Part shown: positions 11,403 to 22,948 of the stretch, in pieces
Position numbering within the stretch: the first letter of the stretch is position 1
How the letters are laid out: each line of letters opens with the position of its first letter
NCBI RefSeq assembly: GCF_029784155.1
Contig: NC_073692.1
Coordinates: 21,519,359 to 21,583,358, forward strand
Direction of reading: 5' to 3'
Source of the DNA: Uranotaenia lowii
Taxonomy: Eukaryota > Arthropoda > Insecta > Diptera > Culicidae
DNA: 64,000 nt
Translations under genes and position numbers: made by a program
The notes under the pieces: generated by a model
Seen by the model: the letters and a program-made list of their open reading frames with translations, nothing else
Told to the model about the DNA's origin: nothing
Databases searched by the model: none

Positions 11403-12706
11403 CCAATTTATTCGAATTACTATTCAAAGACAGCGAGACATTTCCTCGATCAATAGAGTGACCAGATTGACACATGTGTAATGCTACTGCAGATCTAAGA
11501 TTCTGTGAAGGAAGGATTTTAATTCTCTAATTATAAATGCTGATGTACGGGATTGTGAATTATTTTTCAATTTCATGATGAAGATAATGTTCTTCTGCTT
11601 GAAATAGATTTTAAAATTTCAAGTTTATTTTTAACAGCACTTGTTATCTGTTCCATGAAAATGCTCTAATAAAGCATCGAAAAACAAATTACAAGTTCCA
11701 TCACTTCATGAATACTTTAGTTTTAATAGCTTCCGTTCATGTTAATAATAGCCAAAAAAGCGTCATTTTCTTTTTAATGAAACGCCTCCATCAGAAAAAA
11801 AACCACTCTACCAAACCGATCGGCCGGTTTCCCATCGAGGTTTTCCGTTTTATTAGTCCCCGGAAAACTAATAACTCGCATAAATTCTGTGATCGAAACA
11901 AATTTATGTTCGCTCCGGTATTGATTAAACAGTAATGCGCCGCCTCGCTGTGACCGAATTCACACGGTAGAGCAAAATTATTGGAACATCCTGAGGGCGA
12001 AAGGCCTACGAAGCTGCCCAGTTCACGAGTCAACGGACCGGAAATGGAATATTTCCGCTTTGAGTGTTGTTTGGCTGCTTCGGGGCAGCACTTTAAGGAA
12101 GGCCTAAATAGCAGCGGCAATATTGCTCCCCGTCAAGAGGTGCCACCGGGAAGTGGCTTTTGGATGACTTTTCGGGCGGGGCAAACAGAAAACCTCCCAC
12201 CCCCCCACTTGACAGTTACAATTTCATGTGACCACCCCAAACGCGCCTAGGAAGGAACGAACATCCTCGAATGATGACAAGGTCTATTCACCCAGGATTG
12301 TGTTTGACTAGCATTTCAAATTCAAATCAGAATTGATCAATCGTTTCGCCGTTTGCCGTCTGATTGAAGGGGCGATGTAATTTATGAGGCCATTTTCTGC
12401 TGCTACTTCTATGGAGAATATGTCGTCTGCTGACCGTATTAATAGTAAAGTGTAGTATCTATTCATACGGAGTGCAGGTTAAAATAGAAGAGGGGAAATG
12501 TTGGATTAATTCGATCAGACTTTGAAAGCGATAGGAAACGGAAGTAAGCTGGCTGCATTGACTTGCATCAAAAAGGGATTTGTGGAACACAAATCTAGGA
12601 TTGATTGGTGCTTTGCGTACTGATTTGTCCTCTATCATACCGTAAATTTCATATCAGGGATGCACTAAGCCAATGAATGTTGAACTTAGAAATATAAATC
12701 ACTGTA
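11403..12706. other. intergenic, moderately GC-rich, no gene recognised
   Basis: The 11800-12250 stretch is richer in GC than its surroundings and carries overlapping short frames on both strands (11791-12120 minus, 11981-12250 plus) without recognisable motifs. It could be conserved non-coding or old transposon sequence. Confidence 0.5.
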
Positions 12707-13466
12707 TTAAGGGGGGAGTAGGGTCTAACGGGTAAAAAAACACAATTTTTACGATTTTTTTCTAGAGCTATCGTTCAAACAAATGTATTCAAATTTTTTG
12801 CATTATACAAAGCATTGTTAAAAGAACATTAAGTAATTTTTTCGTAGAAAAATATTGAAAAATGAGCCGGTGACGGACCACTTTCGAGGATGCCTTTTAG
12901 AAAACAGGATTTGCGGTGGACACTGTATCTCAGCACAGAATCATCTGAAGTCAAAAAATCCGAGCAAAATATTTTTAATAGATGTTTTTCTGGACCCCAA
13001 CGTTTTTATTTAACTTAAAAAAAATTTTATAAAATTTTTATGGCTGTTTGAAGTAAAAACTACGAATTTTTCACGAAAAAATGCGCAATTTTTCACCTGT
13101 AAAATCTTCCCAAAGTAAAAAAAAAAAGAAAAAAGAAAAACGTTGGGGTCTGGTATTTTATATGTAGAAAATATGTTCCTAATTTGAAAAGAAACGGATA
13201 AGTAGTTTTCAAATGACGATGTCCACGGACTTTAAAAATGTGCTTTCGAGAAAAACGCGTTTGAAGTTTCTGCTCTTGCTTTCTTGCAGTATTAGATAGG
13301 AGGAGATAAAGGCCTATAATTTCTACAGTTTTGCTTCAATTGACTTGAAAATTTGACACAACATTCTTGAAATGTTTTACAATAAGAAAATAAAAAAATA
13401 AAAAAATCGATTTTTTAAAAGTGTTAGACCCTACCCCCCCCCCCCCCCCCCCCTCCCCCCCCTTAA
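12707..13466. mobile_element. TTAA-flanked MITE, 760 bp
   Basis: Begins TTAAGGGGGGAGTAGGGTCT and ends with the inverted form GTTAGACCCTACCCCC..CCTTAA, giving terminal inverted repeats with a GTAGGGTCTAAC core next to TTAA on both sides. TTAA targets are characteristic of piggyBac-like transposases. The right repeat contains a run of more than 20 C (13434-13462, interrupted by one T). The interior has no usable frame, so it is non-autonomous. A truncated inverted relative lies at 6028-6179. Confidence 0.85.
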
Positions 13467-13535
13467 AAGCTTTTGGTCAGGCTGACCAAAACAAATTTAT
13501 TTGCCAGGCCATAAATAGAATATATTTTATTTGAG

Positions 13536-15801
13536 TTGTCATTTTTGTCATTTTTGTCATTTTTGTCATTTTTGTCATTTTTGTCATTTTTGTCATTTTT
13601 GTCATTTTTGTCATTTTTGTCATTTTTGTCATTTTTGTCATTTTTGTCATTTTTGTCATTTTTGTCATTTTTGTCATTTTTGTCATTTTTGTCATTTTTG
13701 TCATTTTTGTCATTTTTGTCATTTTTGTCATTTTTGTCATCTTTGTCATCTTTGTCATTTTTGTCATTTTTGTCATTTTTGTCATTTTTGTCATTTTTGT
13801 CATTTTTGTCATTTTTGTCATTTTTGTCATTTCTGTCATTTTTGTCATTTTTGTCATTTTTGTCATTTTTGTCATTTTTGTCATTTTTGTCATTTTTGTC
13901 ATTTTTGTCATTTTTGTCATTTTTGTCATTTTTGTCATTTTTGTCATTTTTGTCATTTTTGTCATTTTTGTCATTTTTGTCATTTTTGTCATTTTTGTCA
14001 TTTTTGTCATTTTTGTCATTTTTGTCATTTTTGTCATTTTTGTCATTTTTGTCATTTTTGTCATTTTTGTCATTTTTGTCATTTTTGTCATTTTTGTCAT
14101 TTTTGTCATTTTTGTCATTTTTGTCATTTTTGTCATTTTTGTCATTTTTGTCATTTTTGTCATTTTTGTCATTTTTGTCATTTTTGTCATTTTTGTCATT
14201 TTTGTCATTTTTGTCATTTTTGTCATTTTTGTCATTTTTGTCATTTTTGTCATTTTTGTCATTTTTGTCATTTTTGTCATTTTTGTCATTTTTGTCATTT
14301 TTGTCATTTTTGTCATTTTTGTCATTTTTGTCATTTTTGTCATTTTTGTCATTTTTGTCATTTTTGTCATTTTTGTCATTTTTGTCATTTTTGTCATTTT
14401 TGTCATTTTTGTCATTTTTGTCATTTTTGTCATTTTTGTCATTTTTGTCATTTTTGTCATTTTTGTCATTTTTGTCATTTTTGTCATTTTTGTCATTTTT
14501 GTCATTTTTGTCATTTTTGTCATTTTTGTCATTTTTGTCATTTTTGTCATTTTTGTCATTTTTGTCATTTTTGTCATTTTTGTCATTTTTGTCATTTTTG
14601 TCATTTTTGTCATTTTTGTCATTTTTGTCATTTTTGTCATTTTTGTCATTTTTGTCATTTTTGTCATTTTTGTCATTTTTGTCATTTTTGTCATTTTTGT
14701 CATTTTTGTCATTTTTGTCATTTTTGTCATTTTTGTCATTTTTGTCATTTTTGTCATTTTTGTCATTTTTGTCATTTTTGTCATTTTTGTCATTTTTGTC
14801 ATTTTTGTCATTTTTGTCATTTTTGTCATTTTTGTCATTTTTGTCATTTTTGTCATTTTTGTCATTTTTGTCATTTTTGTCATTTTTGTCATTTTTGTCA
14901 TTTTTGTCATTTTTGTCATTTTTGTCATTTTTGTCATTTTTGTCATTTTTGTCATTTTTGTCATTTTTGTCATTTTTGTCATTTTTGTCATTTTTGTCAT
15001 TTTTGTCATTTTTGTCATTTTTGTCATTTTTGTCATTTTTGTCATTTTTGTCATTTTTGTCATTTTTGTCATTTTTGTCATTTTTGTCATTTTTGTCATT
15101 TTTGTCATTTTTGTCATTTTTGTCATTTTTGTCATTTTTGTCATTTTTGTCATTTTTGTCATTTTTGTCATTTTTGTCATTTTTGTCATTTTTGTCATTT
15201 TTGTCAATTTTGTCATTTTTGTCATTTTTGTCATTTTTGTCATTTTTGTCATTTTTGTCATTTTTTCATTTTTGTCATTTTTGTCATTTTTGTCATTTTT
15301 GTCATTTTTGTCATTTTTGTCATTTTTGTCATTTTTGTCATTTTTGTCATTTTTGTCATTTTTGTCATTTTTGTCATTTTTGTCATTTTTGTCATTTTTG
15401 TCATTTTTGTCATTTTTGTCATTTTTGTCATTTTTGTCATTTTTGTCATTTTTGTCATTTTTGTCATTTTTGTCATTTTTGTCATTTTTGTCATTTTTGT
15501 CATTTTTGTCATTTTTGTCATTTTTGTCATTTTTGTCATTTTTGTCATTTTTGTCATTTTTGTCATTTTTGTCATTTTTGTCATTTTTGTCATTTTTGTC
15601 ATTTGTGTCATTTTTGTCATTTTTGTCATTTTTGTCATTTTTGTCATTTTTGTCATTTTTGTCATTTTTGTCATTTTTGTCATTTTTGTCATTTTTGTCA
15701 TTTTTGTCATTTTTGTCATTTTTGTCATTTTTGTCATTTTTGTCATTTTTGTCATTTTTGTCATTTTTGTCATTTTTGTCATTTTTGTCATTTTTGTCAT
15801 T
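13536..15801 (-). repeat. 9-bp satellite array, unit TGACAAAAA on the minus strand
   Basis: About 250 copies of ATTTTTGTC as read on the plus strand. Variants include two CTTTGTCAT units near 13740-13757 and a phase change near 15262 (ATTTTTTCATT). The array enters the assembly gap at 15802 and only a decayed T-rich edge is visible after it, so its true length is unknown. It starts 70 bp from the right end of the TTAA MITE. Long frames of FCH, FLS, FVI and MTK type are spurious. Confidence 0.97.
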
Positions 15802-16301
15802 NNNNNNNNNNNNNNNNNNNNNNNNNNNNNNNNNNNNNNNNNNNNNNNNNNNNNNNNNNNNNNNNNNNNNNNNNNNNNNNNNNNNNNNNNNNNNNNNNNN
15901 NNNNNNNNNNNNNNNNNNNNNNNNNNNNNNNNNNNNNNNNNNNNNNNNNNNNNNNNNNNNNNNNNNNNNNNNNNNNNNNNNNNNNNNNNNNNNNNNNNNN
16001 NNNNNNNNNNNNNNNNNNNNNNNNNNNNNNNNNNNNNNNNNNNNNNNNNNNNNNNNNNNNNNNNNNNNNNNNNNNNNNNNNNNNNNNNNNNNNNNNNNNN
16101 NNNNNNNNNNNNNNNNNNNNNNNNNNNNNNNNNNNNNNNNNNNNNNNNNNNNNNNNNNNNNNNNNNNNNNNNNNNNNNNNNNNNNNNNNNNNNNNNNNNN
16201 NNNNNNNNNNNNNNNNNNNNNNNNNNNNNNNNNNNNNNNNNNNNNNNNNNNNNNNNNNNNNNNNNNNNNNNNNNNNNNNNNNNNNNNNNNNNNNNNNNNN
16301 N
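15802..16301. other. assembly gap, 500 N
   Basis: Exactly 500 unknown bases, a conventional placeholder length. It sits at the edge of the satellite, so it probably hides more satellite. Confidence 0.99.
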
Positions 16302-17870
16302 TTTTTGATGATTTTTTTTTACTGATGTCAAGTTGATAACTGTTTGAGCATTTTCATAAAACTTTGATATTAACCATTCACTTACCTTTCATAGCTGCTT
16401 TTTTCTGTTGATCACGACAGAATTAATTCTTCTCGTTTCCTGTTGCTCCACTTAAACGTTCCGATATTCATTCACTTGTGACGTTGTTAGATGGCTGGCA
16501 TCGGTCACAGACCTCTTCCCCTTAAATCCTTGTCGATCGATGACTTTTTGACGGGCCCGGACAACTTTCTGTTGCTTTTCCTCTGAAAATCACTCACATT
16601 CGAAGGTGTATCAACATCACATCGGAGAGAAGGAAAAAGTAAGCAACAAAGTCCCGACCAGAACAGAAAAGTTTTTACCCCAACCTGTTCCAGCTGCTAC
16701 TGTCGATGAATTTGCTCCTGGCAGTAGATTTTCCTGCTTGTTAACGAATATGCTGGGTGGTTTTTGCTCGGAATTTTCCCTGAAAGAATTATCCACTTCA
16801 CTTGTTGGAACTTTTTTTCACCTTTTGCCCGAAAAACTCTCGCTTTTGGAGGAGTTTAGCTTTTGCCAAAAACTTTGCTCCAATTCCAATAAAATCAAAT
16901 TTTCTTTCTTGCACAAATAACAAACACACAACAGTAGTGGGCTTGAATTCGAACTTGGAAGTTTGCTAACAATGTAACTTTTCCACCTGCTGCTGCTACT
17001 TTTGCTGTAACTGAGCCCTCGCTAAACAGGTGCCTTCGGGAAAAGTTGGACCAATCCAATTCATCCCCCCCTACTCCTATAGGGTTTCCGGAGACGTTTG
17101 ATTGAGCAGTTTGATCGAACCAATTTTGTCGCCGTCACTCGATTCGATTTCGTTTTCCCTTCTTCAATGGTTTAACATTTGAGAAAGAAAAACCTTACCC
17201 ACGAAAAGGGGCGCGAAAAGCTGTTCTCTGTCAACGTACGAACACGCGAAACTCATTAGTACTGGGATTCGTTTTCCACGACGGTTTTCTTCCAGCCGCG
17301 GTCTTTCGGTGGCACTCTAGTGACAACCACTTGGCGCGGGATCCCGGTCTGGGGAAAAGTGGGAAATTTCGCTTAAACGATTACAGTGAAAGTGCATTTC
17401 CGCCCAGCATCACGTCTTGGCACCGGGTTTTTGCGGCGTTGTAGAGAGTCAGCTGAAAACTCTAACACATAACCCCACTTACCACATAGATCACGAGATC
17501 GTGTGATTTATTTGAGCTGATGGAGGATGATGTGGTGACGAAGATTCGCACTTTCATGGGAGAGTTTTTTCCCTTTAATTTTCACACTTCTAACTGACTG
17601 AACGAGGACTTCTCTCGTTGGTTGCTCACACCATTGGCATTGCATGTACGTACGGGTTTTGTTAAGTTTCGTCTTGGTAATGATGATTTCGCTACACCAA
17701 ATTTCACGCCATCACGTTACACGTTTGTAACACGGAATCGTGTCTTACTTGTTGCTTCGTTTGAGCTTTAATGGACACAGATTTTTGCACTTTTTGGGGT
17801 TCCGGTGAGCTAGCTCAGCTGCCAGTTGTTTAACGGTTCCATCTATCAGTCAGTTTTTGAATTTCTGGAA
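16302..17870. other. non-satellite, GC-richer intergenic stretch, no gene recognised
   Basis: More balanced composition than its surroundings, especially 16990-17860. The frame at 16606-16920 (104 codons) has no recognisable domain. The stretch could contain regulatory or untranslated sequence of a gene outside the window, but I see no splice signals or coding exon that I can support. Confidence 0.4.
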
Positions 17871-20043
17871 AGAAAAAAAAAAGAAAACAGAAAAATGTTA
17901 CATTCATGAGAAATTTGGTCAAAAACAGAGAAGAAAAAAAAAATATCTATTTTAGCAAATATAATGTACACGGACATTAGTTCTTAAGAGAGGGTAAAAG
18001 TTGAAGGCTAAAACCCTCTTATAATTAACATTCAACAACAATAACAGAGAAGAAGAAGGCTTTGATACTTAAGATTATATCTCTTGTTAAATTCTAAATT
18101 TAATAATGAGCACATTTTTATACCAATAAAATATTTAGTTGGCATGATCGATGGGATGAAATTCTAAAGAGAAATTTATTCATATAAAAATGGAAGAAAA
18201 ATGAATAGACGGGCATTAGTGCGCCAATTTGATCAAGTATAATTTCACTTGTTCGTATTAGCCTTTGCCTTGCAAACATTCTAATTGATAACTTTTTCTA
18301 GAATGTTAAGCATTTATTGTGTTCTTTTAAATGCATTTTGTTTTTATTTAGGCCGGAACTCATTTCAAATCTTTCATTTCATTTCATTCTTCACTCGGAG
18401 TTGGAACATCGCGAGGGAGGATAATAAATAATAATGCAAAAACCAATAAATTGGAATAAATTGCACGAAAGCTTTTATGCAACAAAATTGTAGACTATTT
18501 TTTATATAAATTTTGAATTAATATAAAAAAATAGTAGTAGAATTAATATAAAATTAATTTTTATATTTTGAAAAAATCTTCAACGAATTGAAACGTTGGA
18601 TTTATAAAAACATTAATCGTTTTCGCTTTAAAAAAAAACTGCAAGCTGGAATGCTCATAGGGAAAGTAAAATAAATTTTAAGACAAAAATTTAGAATTTT
18701 CGACAAAAACAATATGTGTCATTCTGTGATTTGAGTCAACAAGTTTGTGACGATTATCTGTGATGATATTTTCAGAAATTTCATAGGAAATCATTTCAAA
18801 AACATCGATAAATTGAGTAATTCTAATTGAATAAAAATCAACTGTACCTAAGTCATATTATTTTCATAAACCAGCTTGAGAAAGCCTATTCCAGTTGAAT
18901 CTAAATTAAATAAACATAAACCATGAAACCTTATGAAAAAAAAAATAATCAAGAAGATAACCTGTAATTTTTAAAAAGTTTGCTTAAAACTGTGAAATAT
19001 TGAATTTTTGACAACCTTTCTTCTGAAGAATTCAATGATCTTATACAGAACATCAATTAAGAAATCAGTTTTTATACCGTTTTTAGAAAAAAAAAACCAG
19101 GTCTTTGAGGACAAAATTTGAATTTAGAAAAAACTTTAAGAAACTGTGCACAGAAGATTTATAGTCTTTGAATTTCAATAGCGATTTAACTTCCAACGCT
19201 GAGAAGACAGTAATTTCCTAAAAATATATTTTTTCTCTCTTTAAGCTCCTGAACTTTAAACTGAAGTGATGACGAATTGTAACAACAGTTCGTACAGAAA
19301 AGGGTTATTCCTCGAAAACGGTTCACACCTTTTTGCAATCTATAGAAAGACTATCAAGAATATTCGTTTCGAATTTAAAAGGGAAACAAATAATGTTTCT
19401 GTTACTTACACTAAATATTCGTAAAAAAGTTAAAATCGATAAAAATATTTAAGTTAGTTAAATATGATTAAGATTTGGTGATGTAACTATTCAGTTTCGG
19501 CTGATATAATGCAGCTTGTATTTAAAAAGGGTATTAATTTCCTTGTTCTTTAACCTCAAAAAATCGTTTTAATTTCTTTTTTTAGTAATGTTTCCCTCGA
19601 AAATTTGTCTTTAAAAAAACTGACGTTAAGCTCTGCTAACTATTATTAAATATTATTTTAAGTGTTGCCTGCCGAAAAGATTTAAAATTCAATTTGACCC
19701 GTTGCTTCAAAAGGTTGCGCACCCCTGTACTATATGAATATTTTTTTCCTTTGAATTTCATCCCGCCGAACATGGCATCTGAAATTTCGAATCTTGAGGA
19801 TACGGCGATTTAAATTTTATAGCAAACATTTATATATGAGTTGAAACACATAAAGAGCTACCAAAAAATCTAAACCGAGAAAATTCGAAATTTGAAATTC
19901 TGTCAGTGTGATCTTTTAAGTGATGAAAATGGATTTAGTTTTAATAAACTTATATCATTGAAACGGATGTTGGATTTACAATCCGTGTTGTAGTATTGTT
20001 AAGCAATAATCAACACCTTCGTCGCCATGGGAACCAATAATCA
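17871..20043. other. AT-rich intergenic, two repeat fragments
   Basis: No reading frame of note. About 18135-18230 is similar to 63855-63950, and 19755-19785 contains a short inverted match to the same family (GCCATGTTCGGCGGGATGAA on the minus strand). An orphan hAT-like terminus lies at 19713-19727. Confidence 0.5.
19713..19727 (-). mobile_element. orphan hAT-like terminus
   Basis: On the minus strand this reads CAGGGGTGCGCAACC, a sequence typical of hAT inverted-repeat ends. No partner terminus is visible within about 2 kb, so at most it is a broken end. Confidence 0.35.
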
Positions 20044-20055
20044 GGTGACGGCACT
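20044..20055. repeat. target-site duplication, 3' side of the Jockey-clade LINE
   Basis: GGTGACGGCACT directly before the poly(T) run. Pairs with 24551-24562 with a single A/G difference. Confidence 0.85.
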
Positions 20056-20304
20056 ATTTTTTTTTTTTTTTAAATATGTCTATATTTGTATCAATTCATC
20101 ATTACATTTATATTACATTATAACATTAAATTAGGTGTTCAGTTCAATAATGAACTGTCCAGAGCCCTATAGTTTAATAATCACTAAAAATTTATTTATT
20201 TGACTTAAATTTGCTGAGCGCAATCAAGTATTTTAATGAAGGAGAACATCCTGTAACGGCAAAAATATTTTAAACTTAAAACTAAACACTATCCTAAAAT
20301 TAAA

Positions 20305-22935
20305 CTAATTATAAAGAGAACGAATCTCTGCGATGGAAGACTGCATCGATTTTCCTCTGAAGTTGGAGATTATTTTGTTGGCCATCTCTTCGATCGATTC
20401 AATGCCCGCAATCCGATGAAGATCTTCGGTGCTGTGCCAAGGTGGAAGCCGCAAAATCATTTTCAGAACCTTGTTCTGAATCCTCTGGATGGCTTTTTTC
20501 CTCGTCGCGCAGCAGCTAGACCAAATCGGAACTGCATACATTATCGCTGGTCGGAAGACTTGCTTATAAATAAGCATCTTATTCTTCAGGCACAGTCGGG
20601 ATTTCCTGTTGATGAGAGAATAAAGAGATTTAGTGTATTTATTACATTTAGATTGAATATCTTCAATGTGATTTTTGAAAGTAAGATTCCGATCAAGTGT
20701 AAGTCCCAAGTACTTCACGTGATCAGACCATTCTAATGAAACCCCATTAAAAGTTATGGAATTATTTTCATTAGGTTTTAAAAATTGAGCTCTTGGCTTA
20801 TGGGGAAATAAAATAAGTTGAGTTTTGGAAGCGTTAGGAGAAATTTTCCACATTTTCAAGTAATTCAAAAAGGAATTTAAATTTTGTTGCAATCTACTGC
20901 GTACCACCCGTAAATTTCGACCTTTGGCTGAAAGCAAAGTATCATCAGCAAATAATCTTCTACCTTTTCCTTCTGGTACATCAGGAAGATCAGAAGTAAA
21001 AATATTGTATAAGATTGGCCCAAGTATACTGCCCTGAGGGACACCAGCTCTAATGGGTGTCCTTTCAGAGCATGAATTTTGATAGCTTACTTGTAAGGTT
21101 CGGCTAGTCAAATAATTTTGAATAATTTTGGTGAGATATACAGGAAAATCAAATCGAGCTAATTTAGCTACTAAACCTTTGTGCCAAACACTGTCAAAAG
21201 CTTTTTCAATATCAAGAAGAGCAACACCAGTTGAATAACCCTCAGATTTGCTAGCGTTAATCATATTAGTTACACTCAAAAGTTGATGTGTAGTAGAATG
21301 TCCATGACGAAAACCAAATTGTTCATCAGGGAAAATAGAATTCTGATTAATGTGAATCATCATTCTATTCAAAATAACTCTCTCAAATAGTTTACTTAAA
21401 GAAGGGAGCAAACTAATTGGTCGATAACTTGAAGGCTCTGAAGCACTTTTTCCAGGTTTTAAAATTGGAGTTACTTTGGCATTTTTCCATTTATTTGGAA
21501 AATAAGCCAAGTGAAAACATTTATTGAAGATTTTAACTAAAAAATTTAAAGTGCTTTCAGGCAACCTTTTAATAAGAATATAGAAAATCCCATCTTCCCC
21601 TGGGGCTTTCATATTTTTAAATTTTTTGCAAATCAATTTAAGTTCATCAATATTTGTCTCATAAGAACTTTCAAACACATTTTGTTTAGATAGAATATCA
21701 TCAAATTCAAGGGAAATTTGAGCATCAATTGGACTTACAACGTTTAAATTAAAATCATGAGCAGACTCAAATTGTTGGGCTAATTTTTGAGCTTTTTCTG
21801 CATTCGTTAAAAGAAGTTTATCCCCGTCTTTCATAGTAGGAATTGGCTTCTGGGGCTTTTTCAGAATTTTAGTTAATTTCCAAAATGGCTTTGAGTAGGG
21901 TTTTATGTCCTCTACTGCTTTAGCAAAATTTTCATTACGAATGAAATTTAAACGACGTTTGATCTCTTTTTGAAGGTCGCAATAAATAAATTTCAAATAA
22001 GGATCCCTAGTACGTTGATATTGGCGTCGACGAATGTTTTTCAGTCGTATCAAAAACTGAAGATCATCATCAATTAAAGGTTGATTAAATTTATGTTTAA
22101 CTTTAGGTATTGAAGCGGCTCTAGCATTGACTATTGAAGTTGTCAAATTTTCTACAGCCAAATCAATATCTTCTATTGAATTCAATGGAACGTTTACATC
22201 TAAATTACGTTCAATAAAATTCATATATCGCTCCCAGTTAGCCTTTTGAAAATTAAAAGTTGATTTTAAAGGGTTTTCAATGGGACTTTGGGATAAAGAA
22301 AATGTTACTGGAAGGTGGTCTGAATCGAGGTCCGCATGAGTAACTAATTGACTACAATGCTCGCCTAAATCCGTTAGAACCAAATCAATTGTGGAGGGAT
22401 TTCTAATTGAAGAAAAACAAGTATGCCCATTAGGATATTCAACAGTATAATAACCTGCAGAGCAGTCGTTAAATAAAATATTCCCATTTGAATTTGATGA
22501 AATATTATTCCAAGATCGGTGTTTTGCATTAAAATCGCCAATAATAAAAAAATTAGATTTATTTCTGGTGAGTTTTTGTAAATCTCCCTTCAAAAAATTT
22601 TTCTGTTCACCGCTGCATTGAAAAGGCAAATATGCGGCAATAATTATAATTTTCCCCATTGAAGTTTCTAATTAAATTCCAATTGCTTCTAAGACTTTGG
22701 TATTGAAAGAAGGAAGAAGTCTAAATTTGAGACGACTATTGATGACAATAGCTACACCCCCACCTTGTCGATCAAGTCGATCATTTCGCAAAATTTTAAA
22801 GAAAGCATTGCTTTTCAAGTTATTGTCCGGCTTTAAAAAAGTTTCAGTGATGGCAGCAATATGTATGGTTTGAGTTTTCAAAAATAAAAAGAATTCATCT
22901 TGGTTAGCCAGCAAAGATCTAACGTTCCAATTCAT
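20305..22935 (-). pseudogene. LINE ORF2: endonuclease-reverse transcriptase with one nonsense codon
   Basis: A single frame of 876 codons interrupted only by TAA at 22672-22674 (codon 88). The N-terminal piece has the AP-endonuclease motifs NWNVRSL, ITETFLKP and GGGVAIVI. After the stop, in the same frame, come the catalytic GDFNAKHRSWNN (about codon 133) and SDHLP (about codon 206). RT motifs follow: FGFRHGHST, ALLDIEKAFDSVWHKGL, AGVPQGSILGPILYNIFTSD and the catalytic LFADD. A cysteine-rich C-terminus (near CCATRKKAIQRIQNKV) follows. The start ATG at 22935 lies 13 bp after the ORF1 stop, consistent with reinitiation or coupled translation. Only this nonsense codon visibly disables it, so the copy died recently or the stop is a sequencing or allelic variant. 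An internal ATG at 22659 could start a product lacking the first endonuclease motifs. Confidence 0.93.
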
Positions 22936-22948
22936 AATATTTTAACAT

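Noticed and set aside
13477..16336. Frames of up to 929 codons, some crossing the gap
   Set aside because: Satellite plus unknown bases read as X; not evidence of a gene.
20416..20736. 106-codon plus frame
   Set aside because: Antisense shadow of the LINE ORF2.
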